The translations under genes were made by a program, and so were the position numbers. From Sabulibacter ruber (GTDB lineage: Bacteria > Bacteroidota > Bacteroidia > Cytophagales > Hymenobacteraceae): a DNA stretch of 64,000 nt. Shown one piece after another: positions 1 through 8,457 of this stretch (its first letter is position 1; each line of letters begins with the position of its first letter). The notes below the pieces were generated by a model. That model worked only from the letters and a program-made list of their open reading frames with translations, was not told where the DNA came from and searched no databases. The stretch covers positions 1 through 64,000 of the forward strand of contig NZ_JAFFID010000005.1 of the NCBI RefSeq assembly GCF_017355955.1. The letters are read 5' to 3'.

Positions 1-26
1 ACGCGGGAGAGTAGGTCGCCGCCAAC
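1..26 (+). rRNA. rrf: 5S ribosomal RNA, 3' end only
   Basis: The window opens with the conserved 3' end of a bacterial 5S rRNA (gcgggagagtaggtcgccgcc). The rest of the gene, and presumably a 16S-23S operon, lies upstream of the window. A G+C-rich hairpin follows within ten bases. The exact 3' end is estimated to within a few bases. Confidence 0.8.
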
Positions 27-34
27 CCCCTTAC

Positions 35-69
35 AAGGACCCCGCCCTGGAAACAGCCGCGGGGTTCTT
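35..69 (+). terminator. Terminator of the rRNA operon
   Basis: An 11-bp stem (35-45 pairing with 59-69, one G-T wobble) has a 13-base loop. It directly follows the 5S rRNA and ends in a short pyrimidine stretch. Confidence 0.65.
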
Positions 70-211
70 CCGTTTCCGGGAACAGGGGGCTAGGGGGAAA
101 TGGAACCTGCCTGAGGTTTGTCGGGGGACTGCTGGCTCTCGGCCTACCCTCTGCTGGACCGCCGTCTATATGGCGGCTAGCTATGTAAAATCCTGTATGA
201 TATGAAAGAAA
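70..211. other. Gap between rRNA terminator and the next gene's 3' end
   Basis: There is no open frame of note. A small hairpin (ccgcc/ggcgg near 160-178) is the only structure seen. Confidence 0.4.
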
Positions 212-236
212 AAGGCCCATTGGTAAGACGGGCCTT
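212..236 (-). terminator. Terminator of the 270-704 gene
   Basis: A 7-bp stem (aaggccc at 212-218, gggcctt at 230-236) is followed, in the direction of the minus strand, by a T-rich run. Confidence 0.6.
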
Positions 237-269
237 CGCTGGTTTTAGGTAAGGTATTTATAAGTGTAG

Positions 270-704
270 TTAAACTTTCTCTTGTTGCCTTTCCTTCAAC
301 CAAGCCAATGCTTCTTGTTTGTTTGAAAATGAGCGTAGGTTTATTGGAAAAGCAATCTCTGTTTTAACTTCTTCCACCTTCTTTTCTCTGTTGAGATTAG
401 TCGTTAGAATTCGTGCGAACTTCTGTAATCTCGTTTTGGACAGATTATATCCAAACTCCTTTAAAACATCTTTGTACTCTTCAGGTGGAATCTCAAGGGA
501 CGCTTTACTGGAATCAATCAATAGATATTTGATATCATAGCTTTTGATGTGGTCTACCAGAATTCTGAGTGCTTGCCTTATTTCAGGAATCAGAAATTCT
601 TGTACATCCGGCCATTGTAAATAAAGAATGTCAGAGGCTGGATCATAGTCAAGGCTTATCAGTCCACTTTGGTATATAATCATATTGTTGTTCTGTATTT
701 TCAA
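270..704 (-). CDS. Hypothetical protein, STAS/SpoIIAA-like size and pattern
   Basis: A 144-residue cytoplasmic protein without signal peptide or membrane segment. The N-terminal half alternates strands and helices, with a LRILVDHIKSYDIKYLLIDS-type core. That pattern, a strand ending in an Asp-Ser after a helix, resembles the small STAS/SpoIIAA-like proteins common in Cytophagales. The C-terminus (about 105-140) resembles the end of such proteins (ALAWLK). No catalytic residue can be assigned. It is a single gene with its own terminator; A+T content looks higher than in its neighbours, so recent acquisition is possible. The family assignment is tentative. Confidence 0.6.
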   Translation of the reverse strand: MKIQNNNMIIYQSGLISLDYDPASDILYLQWPDVQEFLIPEIRQALRILVDHIKSYDIKYLLIDSSKASLEIPPEEYKDVLKEFGYNLSKTRLQKFARILTTNLNREKKVEEVKTEIAFPINLRSFSNKQEALAWLKERQQEKV

Positions 705-792
705 AGCTGCCTTTACAGCTTTCTAGGTTTGTTTTGGAAGTCTTTTGTCTAAAATAGGTTGAAAACGCAAGGTTGTATTAAGTGCATTTCGG

Positions 793-2031
793 TTACAAAG
801 ACATACGGGTGATTTCTTTAGGATAGCAGACGTAGTACTTCTCTACCTTTTTGCTTAGCGCCTGTATGTTCGGTAGGTCAGAAGCCATGGCTACATCTAC
901 CACTAAGCTTTGCTTTGTTAATACATTGATGTTTTCCCCGCCAGACTCGTAGGCATTGTTGCTTATTTTACCTTCCACTACTAAGTAGTTTGTTTCCTCG
1001 GGAGAAATATCAAAATATTCGTGCGCCAGTTCCTTTACTCCTTCTATAAAGTCCCGGTCAAATGGTTCTGGAGAAAGCATGATTTTGAAAAGCTTGCGCT
1101 CCAGCATACAGGTGGAGAGATAGCTTAATATCTTATCCGGGTGTTCTGCCCATGCTTTTATTCCGCTCCAAATGTCATAATCATCTAGAGAAACAAACCG
1201 CTTCAGAATAGTTGGATCCCGTTCAAAATCCAGAATTGACAGACTTTCACGAAGGAAGAACTGCAGGTTAGTACTGGCTGGCACATCCACTCCTCTTCTG
1301 GTGAGTTCACGGGCACGTTGCATGATTTTCATCACCATTTGCTCAGCACTGGTTACTGTCTTGTGCATGTAGACCTGCCAATACATCAATCGGCGGCTCA
1401 CCAGGAAGTTCTCAATGGAGTAGATGCCTTTTTCCTCTACTACTAACTGGTCATCGGCCACGTTGAGCATCTTAAGCAAACGGTCAGCGCCTATTTTACC
1501 TTCTGAGACGCCAGTGTAAAAGCTGTCCCGGTTCAGGTAGTCCAAGCGGTCTACATCAAGCTGGCTGGATACCAGCTGGTGAAAAAAGTGGCGGTGGTAG
1601 TTATCTGTGAAAATGTCAATGGTTAGCTGCAATCGGCCATTGAATTCCTCGTTCAGCAACTCCATAATATGCAAGGAGATTTGCTCATGAGGTACCTGGT
1701 TGAAAATAGCTGTTTCCAGGGCATGGGAGAAAGGACCGTGGCCTACATCATGCAGCAGAATAGCAGCCATGGAGGCTTCGCATTCTTTATCGGTGATGAG
1801 GTTGTCCTTCCCGCTTAAGCTTTGCAGGGCTATGTTCATCAGGTGCATGGCCCCTAAGGCGTGATGAAACCGGGTGTGTAAGGCTCCTGGATACACAAAT
1901 TCAGTAAGGCCCAACTGTTTAATCCGGCGCAACCGCTGAAAATAGGGATGCTGGATAATGTCAAACAGGAGGTCAGACGGAACTGTGATAAACCCGTAAA
2001 CCGGGTCGTTGAAGATTTTTTTCTTATTCAA
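793..2031 (-). CDS. HD-domain phosphohydrolase (dNTPase-like)
   Basis: This 412-residue protein carries the metal-binding signature of the HD superfamily: His52/His56-His57 in HTRFHHALG, and the His94-Asp95 pair in LLHDVGHGPFSH. This is the arrangement seen in SAMHD1-like and dGTPase-like phosphohydrolases. Further conserved blocks are the region around SSQLDVDRLDYLNRD (about 155-170) and a C-terminal alpha/beta tail. Such proteins usually hydrolyse deoxynucleoside triphosphates in the cytoplasm; the substrate here is not known. The gene is transcribed away from porX, and the 134-bp gap between them must hold both promoters. The start gives the family's usual N-terminus (VYGFI, then a strand-helix into the HD core). 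Confidence 0.88.
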   Translation of the reverse strand: MNKKKIFNDPVYGFITVPSDLLFDIIQHPYFQRLRRIKQLGLTEFVYPGALHTRFHHALGAMHLMNIALQSLSGKDNLITDKECEASMAAILLHDVGHGPFSHALETAIFNQVPHEQISLHIMELLNEEFNGRLQLTIDIFTDNYHRHFFHQLVSSQLDVDRLDYLNRDSFYTGVSEGKIGADRLLKMLNVADDQLVVEEKGIYSIENFLVSRRLMYWQVYMHKTVTSAEQMVMKIMQRARELTRRGVDVPASTNLQFFLRESLSILDFERDPTILKRFVSLDDYDIWSGIKAWAEHPDKILSYLSTCMLERKLFKIMLSPEPFDRDFIEGVKELAHEYFDISPEETNYLVVEGKISNNAYESGGENINVLTKQSLVVDVAMASDLPNIQALSKKVEKYYVCYPKEITRMSL

Positions 2032-2165
2032 GATAACTTAGTGCTTCTTGTGTCCGTTGTCGGTTAATGACGAGGCGTGTATTATATAGTATTAACTATA
2101 TTTTCGGAGATTTGTTTTCCTTTGGTACTGCCTTTACAACCCTAATTAAGAACTAATTTAGAGCC

Positions 2166-3728
2166 ATGCAAAGATATACTATTTTGTGGGCGGACGACGA
2201 GATAGACCTTCTCAAGCCCCATATTCTCTTCTTAACGGAGAGAGGTTATGACATTACCCCTGTAAACAGCGGGGCAGATGCCATAGAGAAGGTGCAGGAC
2301 CATACGTATGATATTGTCTTCCTGGATGAGAACATGCCCGGGGTAAGCGGCCTGGAAGCACTAAGCGAGATAAAGACCATTAGACCTACGTTGCCGGTAG
2401 TGATGATCACGAAAAGCGAGGAAGAACATATCATGGAAGAGGCCATTGGTTCCAAGATTGCCGATTACCTCATTAAGCCTATCAACCCCAACCAGATTTT
2501 GCTCTCCATTAAGAAAATACTGGAAAACCGCCGTCTGGTGGAAGAGAAAACCAATAGCTCCTATCAGCGCGATTTCCGCACGTTAGGGATGGCTTTTGGG
2601 GAGCGCCTGAGTTACCAGGAGTGGGCCGATGTTTATAAGAAGCTTGTTTTCTGGGAACTGGAGATTGCCGATACCGAAGGCAAGAGCATGGCCGATGTGA
2701 TTAACATGCAGAAAGATGAGGCTAATACCAACTTTGCCAGATTCATAGAAGACAATTATGAAGAATGGGTGAACGATGAGGCCGATGAGATTCCTTTGAT
2801 GTCGCACCGGTTGTTCAAGGATCGGGTGTTTCCTATGATGAAGGAAAGCAATCAGCCTATTTATTTTGTGCTGATTGATAACCTGCGTTATGATCAGTGG
2901 AAAGTGTTGGAGCCAATCATCACCGATTACTTCAACGTGGACCATGAGGAGATGTATTACTCCATTTTGCCTACCACCACTGCCTACGCGCGTAATGCCA
3001 TCTTCTCTGGCATGCTACCCGCCGACATAGCCAAGCGCTATCCTAACCTGTGGGTGTCTGATGACGAGGAAGAGGGCAAGAACCTTCATGAAGAGGATTT
3101 TCTGCAGATTCAGTTCCAGCAGAACAAAATCAACGAAAAGTTCAGCTACAACAAAATCACCAACAACACCGCTGGTAAAGAACTGCTGTCAAAGTTTAAT
3201 AACCTGGACAACAACAAACTGAATGTGATTGTCTACAATTTCGTAGACATGCTGTCACATGCCCGTACAGATATGCAGATGATTCGGGAGTTGGCCGCAG
3301 ACGAGGCAGCCTACCGTTCGCTTACCCGTTCCTGGTTTATGCACTCGCCGCTGTTTGATACCCTTAAAGCCATTTCAGACAAAGGTGGGCGATTGATCAT
3401 TACCACTGACCACGGTACGGTACGCGTAAAGAAACCGTTCAAGATTGTAGGGGACAGAAACACCAACACCAACCTGCGTTATAAGCACGGCAAAAACCTG
3501 GGCTTTACGGAGAAAGACGTGCTGGTATGCCGCAAGCCGGAGCGGTTCCATTTGCCCAAAAGCAACGTGTCTACGGCCTACGTGTTTGCCATGAACGATG
3601 ACTTCTTTGCCTATCCTAACAACTACAATTATTACGTGAACCACTACAAAGACACTTTCCAGCACGGAGGGGTGTCTCTGGAAGAGTGTATTATTCCATT
3701 TGTAACGCTTTCATCTAAAAATGCCTGA
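2166..3728 (+). CDS. porX: PorX-type response regulator with PglZ phosphatase domain
   Basis: This 520-residue protein has an N-terminal CheY-like receiver (1-120): acidic pair Asp10-Asp11, phospho-acceptor Asp54 in FLDENMPG, and Lys104-type lysine in ITKSEEE. It has no DNA-binding output. Instead the C-terminal two thirds form an alkaline-phosphatase-like PglZ domain, seen in FVLIDNLRYDQW, the Thr-rich ILPTTTAYARNAIFSGM, NFVDMLSHAR and IITTDHGT, which supply metal and nucleophile positions. In Bacteroidota, PorX works with the kinase PorY and an ECF sigma factor to switch on the type 9 secretion system; other members occur without it. No porY lies in this window. The gene overlaps tsaE by 8 bp, so the two are translationally coupled. 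Confidence 0.93.
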   Translation: MQRYTILWADDEIDLLKPHILFLTERGYDITPVNSGADAIEKVQDHTYDIVFLDENMPGVSGLEALSEIKTIRPTLPVVMITKSEEEHIMEEAIGSKIADYLIKPINPNQILLSIKKILENRRLVEEKTNSSYQRDFRTLGMAFGERLSYQEWADVYKKLVFWELEIADTEGKSMADVINMQKDEANTNFARFIEDNYEEWVNDEADEIPLMSHRLFKDRVFPMMKESNQPIYFVLIDNLRYDQWKVLEPIITDYFNVDHEEMYYSILPTTTAYARNAIFSGMLPADIAKRYPNLWVSDDEEEGKNLHEEDFLQIQFQQNKINEKFSYNKITNNTAGKELLSKFNNLDNNKLNVIVYNFVDMLSHARTDMQMIRELAADEAAYRSLTRSWFMHSPLFDTLKAISDKGGRLIITTDHGTVRVKKPFKIVGDRNTNTNLRYKHGKNLGFTEKDVLVCRKPERFHLPKSNVSTAYVFAMNDDFFAYPNNYNYYVNHYKDTFQHGGVSLEECIIPFVTLSSKNA

Positions 3729-4200
3729 GCAGGAAGCGCATCAGCACACCATTCAAATTTCCTCTAAAGCGGATTTACCCAAGGCCGCCGCTGAATTTTT
3801 ATCATTTATCGGACAAAAAAAGATAATTTTGTTTGAGGGTGAGATGGCGGCCGGTAAAACCACCTTTATCAAGGCGATATGCGCCCAAAAAGGGGTGCAG
3901 GAGCCGGTAAGCAGCCCCACTTTTTCGCTCGTGAATGAGTACGAAACAGAAAGCGGGGAACTCATTTACCATTTTGATTTTTATAGGGTCGAAAATCAGG
4001 AAGAGGCCTTGGATATTGGGGCGCTGGAATATTTTGGTTCCGGCAATCTTTGCCTGATAGAATGGCCCTCAAAGGTGGCAGATCTGCTGCCCGAAGATGG
4101 AGTGGAGGTAGCTATTGAAACCGGTGAAACCGAGGAAGCGCGTATTATAAGATTGAGAGTATATGATGGAGGAATTGACGGAGAAGAACGCCGGGTTTGA
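3721..4200 (+). CDS. tsaE: tRNA threonylcarbamoyladenosine biosynthesis ATPase TsaE
   Basis: A 159-residue P-loop ATPase with Walker A GEMAAGKTT at 40-48, followed by the TsaE hallmark SSPTFSLVNEYE (about 64-76) and YHFDFYR with LIEWPSKVADLLP later. TsaE binds TsaB and TsaD and resets the complex that places threonylcarbamoyl on A37 of ANN-decoding tRNAs. Length is typical. The gene overlaps porX by 8 bp and ald by 38 bp, giving a tightly packed three-gene unit. The family function does not explain the coupling to PorX or alanine dehydrogenase; the arrangement itself is recurrent in Bacteroidota as far as I recall. Confidence 0.95.
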   Translation: MPEQEAHQHTIQISSKADLPKAAAEFLSFIGQKKIILFEGEMAAGKTTFIKAICAQKGVQEPVSSPTFSLVNEYETESGELIYHFDFYRVENQEEALDIGALEYFGSGNLCLIEWPSKVADLLPEDGVEVAIETGETEEARIIRLRVYDGGIDGEERRV

Positions 4201-5404
4201 AGCCCTGACCAAGGCAACGGCACGTAGCCTGATGCCTAAGGAGTCAATGCTGGCGGTGGAAACCCGTAAACGGAACCTATTTATTGGTATTCCTAAAGAG
4301 TCTTCTTTGCAAGAGAACCGGATAGGGCTAACCCCCGAAGCCGTAAAACAACTTACCGATAACGGTCATGAAGTCTGGATAGAATCTGGGGCCGGGGCCC
4401 CGTCCAAGTATTCAGACCATGAATTCTCTGAGGCCGGCGGGGTCATTGTCTACTCCACCAAAGAAGTGTATGAGGCCGATATTCTCCTCAAGATTGCGCC
4501 GCCTACCTATGATGAGATGGAGTACTTCAAGCCGGGGCAGACGCTTATCTCGGCCCTGCAGTTGGGAAGTCTTACCTCAGATTACATAAGTGCCCTGTGC
4601 CGCAAGAAAATCAACGCCATCTCTTTTGAGCTCCTAAAGGATAAATCAGACTCAAAACCGGTGGTGAGGGCCATGAGCGAGATTGCCGGGTCTACCGTCA
4701 TGCTGATTGCCGCCGAGTACCTGAGCAGCAGCAATGAAGGGAAAGGTGTTATTCTGGGCGGTATCACCGGGGTTCCGCCATCCAAGGTAGTGATTATTGG
4801 CGCCGGTACCGTAGCCGAGTACGCCACCCGGGCCGCTCTGGGGCTTGGTGCCGAGGTTAAAGTATTTGACAACCATTTGTACAAACTGCGCCGCCTCAAG
4901 CAGAACGTGGGTACCCAATTGTTTACTTCCACGCTAGACCATACCATCCTGCACAAAGAAATACAGGACGCTGATGTGGTAATTGGCGCCGCCATTGCCG
5001 AGGAAGGGCAAGTGCCTTGCATGATCTCAGAGGACGTGGTTGCCAAAATGAACCCGGGCTCGGTGATCATTGACGTAAGTATTGACGAAGGCGGTTGCTT
5101 TGAAACCTCAGAGATGACTACCCATAAACGGCCTGTTTACCGCAAATATGATGTTATCCATTACTGCGTGCCCAACATTCCATCAAGGGTGCCCAGGACG
5201 GCTACAAATGCTTTAAGCAATATCTTTACCCCCATGTTCCTGGAGATCTCCAATTATGGTGGTGTGAACGAAGCACTCTTTACCCACGAGCACTACCGTA
5301 GCGGAGTCTACATCTACAAAGGCAGCCTCACCAACGCCGGCATTGCGAAGAAATTCAACATGCGCTACAAAGAACTGAGCCTGATGATTGCCGTCCGGAA
5401 CTAA
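4163..5404 (+). CDS. ald: Alanine dehydrogenase
   Basis: A 413-residue enzyme of the alanine dehydrogenase / NAD(P) transhydrogenase alpha family. The N-terminal domain begins with the typical FIGIPKESSLQENRIGLTP; the Rossmann fold shows GAGTVAEYATRAALGLGA with Asp at the end of the second strand (VFDNH). It interconverts L-alanine and pyruvate plus ammonia with NAD. The C-terminal part (HYCVPNIPSRVPRTATNAL) holds the conserved substrate-side residues. About 40 extra residues precede the usual Ald start. This extension overlaps tsaE by 38 bp, and I keep it because such extensions are usual in this phylum. A strong terminator follows 37 bp after the stop. Confidence 0.93.
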   Translation: MMEELTEKNAGFEALTKATARSLMPKESMLAVETRKRNLFIGIPKESSLQENRIGLTPEAVKQLTDNGHEVWIESGAGAPSKYSDHEFSEAGGVIVYSTKEVYEADILLKIAPPTYDEMEYFKPGQTLISALQLGSLTSDYISALCRKKINAISFELLKDKSDSKPVVRAMSEIAGSTVMLIAAEYLSSSNEGKGVILGGITGVPPSKVVIIGAGTVAEYATRAALGLGAEVKVFDNHLYKLRRLKQNVGTQLFTSTLDHTILHKEIQDADVVIGAAIAEEGQVPCMISEDVVAKMNPGSVIIDVSIDEGGCFETSEMTTHKRPVYRKYDVIHYCVPNIPSRVPRTATNALSNIFTPMFLEISNYGGVNEALFTHEHYRSGVYIYKGSLTNAGIAKKFNMRYKELSLMIAVRN

Positions 5405-5441
5405 GAGGAAAGAGTAGCATTCCTGTTTGAGATTATATGAT

Positions 5442-5489
5442 AGAGCCGTTTTGAGGCTGTTTCACTGAAAACAGCCTCAAAACGGCTCT
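5442..5489 (+). terminator. Terminator of the porX-tsaE-ald unit
   Basis: A perfect 21-bp stem (5442-5462 with 5469-5489) with a 6-base loop, then TTTTTATTTT. The stem is built on the gttttgaggctgttt core that recurs at many gene ends in this window. Confidence 0.9.
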
Positions 5490-5495
5490 TTTTAT

Positions 5496-5695
5496 TTTAG
5501 CCCTGTGAGATTGAGTTCTTTACAATTAGCTGCTCTGTGTTAGGCTTGTCGCTATACCTAGATTACTTTTCTGTATTTACCCTTTAAAAGTTCTAATAAG
5601 CTTTCTACTACAATAGCGTGCTGTAACGCCTCAACAACTATATAAACCTAGAGAATTTTAATAGCTATTTCCTGAAAACAGCCCAAAATCAGGAC
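5496..5695. other. Intergenic spacer between convergent genes
   Basis: A+T-rich DNA between ald and the minus-strand flavin reductase gene. I see no gene here. Near 5670-5700 there is a degraded half of the common palindromic core (cctgaaaacagcccaaaat), perhaps the terminator of the minus-strand gene. Confidence 0.4.
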
Positions 5696-6601
5696 TTAGC
5701 GCGGGAGTTCATCGGAAAGGAGCAACGCCTTCCAGGCTTCCTGTACCCGTCCTTCCTCCAGTAATTGTTTCGCTAGTAAATGGACTTGCCGTTCTCTTTC
5801 CAATGGATTGTGCTGGTGCTTGTGCACCAGATAGCGGAAGATTGGTTCCTGTGAAAAGGCCTGGATTTCTTCCTGCGTGGGTAAAACTTCTGTGTTGCCT
5901 AGCCGGGCAAGGTTGTTGCCGGTTAAAACCGAGCTGTGGCGGATAGCCTCCGGTAGTTGGTCAATGCCTAATGCCTGGCGCGAAGGTCTGGGAAGCTCAA
6001 AGAGGCTCTGGGGAATAGTCCGCTGGTACCAGTCTCCGCCCAAACGGGCTACAGAGTCTAGTTTAAAAGGATCAATGGTCTTTCCGGTGGCGCCTAATAC
6101 TTCTTCCTGCACATGCAGAAGCAAAGCCTCACAAATAACTAAGTTGGCGGCTCCGCCTTTGTCGCCGATGGGTTTTACTTCCAGAACTTTGCATTCAAAA
6201 GCTACAGGCGCTTCAGACACTCTGGGAGGTTGTACCAAAGTAGAAGCAATAGGAGTGAGGCCCGCCTTGGTGAACTCGTTTATGCCCTTGTCATACTCCG
6301 CACTCGCCAGTGACATCTGTTCCACTAGGGCGTAATTACAGATATTGATGACCACTTCCCCTGTTTCCAGCACATTGTCCAGGGTATGTTTACCAGTGTT
6401 ATCCCGTACCCTGCGGGAGGGCGAGAACACCAGCACGGGCGGATTGGACCCAAAGCAGTTGAAAAAGCTGAATGGACTCAGGTTTACGTTGCCCTCCTTG
6501 TCTACTGTACTGGCGAAAGCGATAGGGCGTGGGGCAATGGCCCCTAACATGAGGCTGTGGAACTCGGCGGTGGGAATCTCCTTGGGGTTGAAAGTTTTCA
6601 T
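5696..6601 (-). CDS. Flavin reductase family protein (FMN-binding split barrel)
   Basis: A 301-residue protein whose N-terminal 200 residues match the flavin reductase-like split barrel: MLGAIAPRPIAFASTVD, then NLSPFSFFNCFGSNPPVLVF, and a helix-turn VVINICNYALVEQM. Proteins of this group bind FMN and either reduce it with NAD(P)H or act as oxidoreductases on small aromatic substrates. The C-terminal 100 residues are helical and not part of the barrel. I start at the Met of MKTFNPKEIP rather than an in-frame Met 11 codons upstream, because this is where the family similarity begins. It lies 65 bp downstream of fumarylacetoacetase on the same strand, which suggests a role in tyrosine/homogentisate breakdown; its substrate is unknown. 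Confidence 0.85.
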   Translation of the reverse strand: MKTFNPKEIPTAEFHSLMLGAIAPRPIAFASTVDKEGNVNLSPFSFFNCFGSNPPVLVFSPSRRVRDNTGKHTLDNVLETGEVVINICNYALVEQMSLASAEYDKGINEFTKAGLTPIASTLVQPPRVSEAPVAFECKVLEVKPIGDKGGAANLVICEALLLHVQEEVLGATGKTIDPFKLDSVARLGGDWYQRTIPQSLFELPRPSRQALGIDQLPEAIRHSSVLTGNNLARLGNTEVLPTQEEIQAFSQEPIFRYLVHKHQHNPLERERQVHLLAKQLLEEGRVQEAWKALLLSDELPR

Positions 6602-6666
6602 GGAGTTGGGTGAGGCATGGATTACGCAAGGCAATAAGAAACCTATTTCTGTTTCTTGCCTGATTT

Positions 6667-7944
6667 TTAGAAGGAAGGCAGAATCTCGGCCCGGACCTCG
6701 CCAAAGCCAATCCTGAGGCCGTTTCTTTGGGCAAAACCACGCATGGTGATAATGTCTCCGTCTTGCAGGAACTTGCGTGAGGCCCCACCAGGCAATGAGA
6801 GGGGCTTGGTGCCGCGCCAGGTCAGTTCCAGCATAGAACCATAGGAATCTGGCGTGGGGCCGCTGATGGTGCCCGAAGCGTACACATCGCCTATCTCAAT
6901 ATTACAGCCGTTCACGGTATGGTGCGCCAGTTGCTGGTTCATGTTCCAGTACATGTGCCTGAAATTGGAACGACAGATCAGCGCTTCCTGGGGTTGGTCA
7001 GGGGCTTGCAAGGTAACTTCCAGGGTAATGTCAAAGTTCTTGTCTCCGCTGAACTCCAGGTAAGGCAACACCCTTGGGTCCTGCACCGGACCGGCAACCC
7101 GAAAGGGCTCCAGTGCATCCAGAGTAACCACCCACGGCGAGATGGAAGACCCGAAGTTCTTGCCCAGAAAAGGGCCAAGCGGCACATATTCCCAGGCCTG
7201 GATATCCCGCGCCGACCAATCATTGAACAGCACCAACCCGAAGATGTATTCCTCGGCCTCCTCGGGCGTAAGGGACGTGCCCAGTTTGGTAGGTTGCCCC
7301 GTAATAAACGCCACTTCCAGTTCAAAGTCCAATTGCTGGGTTGGCCCAAAGATGGGAGCAGGGGCATCAGCGGGTTTCATCTGCCCCTTCGGCCTACGGA
7401 TGGGCACACCAGACGGAACAATGGAGGAGGCTCGGCCATGGTACCCCACGGGCAAATGTTTCCAGTTAGGCAGAAGCGCGTTGTTAGGGTCCCGGAACAT
7501 AGAACCTATATTGGTGGCGTGTTCCAGGCTGGAGTAGAAATCGGTGTAATTAGGTACTTTGACGGGTAGGAGCATCTGCACGTCTCTTTGCTTCAGCAGG
7601 CACTCGTTCATGAGCGCCCGGTTGTCCCTGATCTCGGGATTGTCATTGAGCAGCAGTTCAGAGATACGGTCGCGTACTTGGCGCCAGATGGTTCTGCCCA
7701 ACGCCATGAAGTCATTGAGGTAATGCCGATGGAATACCGTGGGGTCCTCCAAGTCCAGCATGTCAAAGAGCCGGTGCTGCGTAAGCACGTACACATCCAG
7801 CACATAATCACCAATGGCCACGCCTACCCTGGGATCTCGGTCTGCCGCCTGGAAAACCCCAAACGGAAGGTTCTGTATCTGAAAATCGCTATCGGGGGAA
7901 ATCTGAATCCAGGAGTGCAGAGAAGGGTCGTTGGCTTTAAGCAT
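6667..7944 (-). CDS. fahA: Fumarylacetoacetase
   Basis: A 425-residue enzyme that cleaves fumarylacetoacetate to fumarate and acetoacetate, the last step of tyrosine catabolism. It has the N-terminal SH3-like domain (FGVFQAADRDPRVGVAIGD) and the beta-roll catalytic domain: DFYSSLEHATNIGSMFRDP carries the metal-binding Asp and the catalytic His, FELEVAFI supplies acidic ligands, and FNDWSARDIQAWEYVPLGPF is the family signature. Length matches other FAHs. A TAnnTTTG element sits 25 bp upstream of the start. The flavin reductase follows as a likely co-transcribed gene; homogentisate dioxygenase is not in the window. Confidence 0.96.
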   Translation of the reverse strand: MLKANDPSLHSWIQISPDSDFQIQNLPFGVFQAADRDPRVGVAIGDYVLDVYVLTQHRLFDMLDLEDPTVFHRHYLNDFMALGRTIWRQVRDRISELLLNDNPEIRDNRALMNECLLKQRDVQMLLPVKVPNYTDFYSSLEHATNIGSMFRDPNNALLPNWKHLPVGYHGRASSIVPSGVPIRRPKGQMKPADAPAPIFGPTQQLDFELEVAFITGQPTKLGTSLTPEEAEEYIFGLVLFNDWSARDIQAWEYVPLGPFLGKNFGSSISPWVVTLDALEPFRVAGPVQDPRVLPYLEFSGDKNFDITLEVTLQAPDQPQEALICRSNFRHMYWNMNQQLAHHTVNGCNIEIGDVYASGTISGPTPDSYGSMLELTWRGTKPLSLPGGASRKFLQDGDIITMRGFAQRNGLRIGFGEVRAEILPSF

Positions 7945-7969
7945 GGATAGACACGGGTAGGTTGCTAAA

Positions 7970-7977
7970 CAAAGATA
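7970..7977 (-). promoter_or_regulatory. Bacteroidota -7 element (TATCTTTG) of fahA
   Basis: Read on the minus strand this is TATCTTTG, matching the TAnnTTTG element recognised by the primary sigma factor of Bacteroidota, 25 bp upstream of the fahA start. I did not find a clear -33 TTG at the right distance. Confidence 0.5.
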
Positions 7978-8142
7978 GAAACCTAAACGAGAATTGGAAG
8001 CGCTCCTGCGGGAGGAGCCAGTAGTTGAACTTACCTCTATTCTGCAGAAATGCGAGCAATGGCCGGGGTTTTCAGCCTGTTTTTAGGGATAGAGCATAGA
8101 AATAACTTCCAACCCCAATCTGCCTAAAACATTTTTACACGG

Positions 8143-8316
8143 CTGGCGCGAGTCTCCAGATTCGTGCCTACAGATGAAGGGTAGTCTCCAGACTACCCTT
8201 GCTGCCTTGCAGCGAAACCGCGCATTGCTGGTCATGCACTTGTTTCCGGCTCATGGTTCCCGGCGAGTCTGGAGACTCGCTTCATCCTACGTCACGAGAC
8301 TTCAGTCTCGCGCCAG
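8143..8316 (+). repeat. Composite palindromic intergenic repeat, family B, copy 1
   Basis: A 174-bp element bounded by exact 10-bp inverted ends (ctggcgcgag and ctcgcgccag). Inside lie several further palindromes: gggtagtct-cc-agactaccc, gcgagtct-gg-agactcgc and cgagact-tca-gtctcg. A reverse-orientation copy with about the same layout is at 53450-53621, and a short fragment is near 60807. The open frame across it is a by-product of the palindromes. Confidence 0.85.
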
Positions 8317-8394
8317 TGAAAAAATATTAAAGCGGTTGGGCTGCGTTGCAGAAGCTTTTCGCTTTATTTTCCGGTAAACGGGCCTAAAACAGAA

Positions 8395-8434
8395 CACCCG
8401 CCGGCTGCAGAACTGTTTCTGTCGCCGGCGGGTG
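8395..8434 (-). terminator. Terminator of the Mrp-NifU gene pair
   Basis: An 11-bp G+C-rich stem (8395-8405 with 8424-8434) located just beyond the NifU stop on the minus strand, followed by a T-rich stretch. Confidence 0.7.
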
Positions 8435-8457
8435 CAAAAAGTGAAATATCGGGGTTG

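Noticed and set aside
80..200. tRNA-like hairpins after the 5S rRNA
   Set aside because: No cloverleaf or TTC-loop sequence could be formed.
8174..8377. 67-codon frame within family B copy 1
   Set aside because: Produced by the repeat; no matching frame in copy 2.
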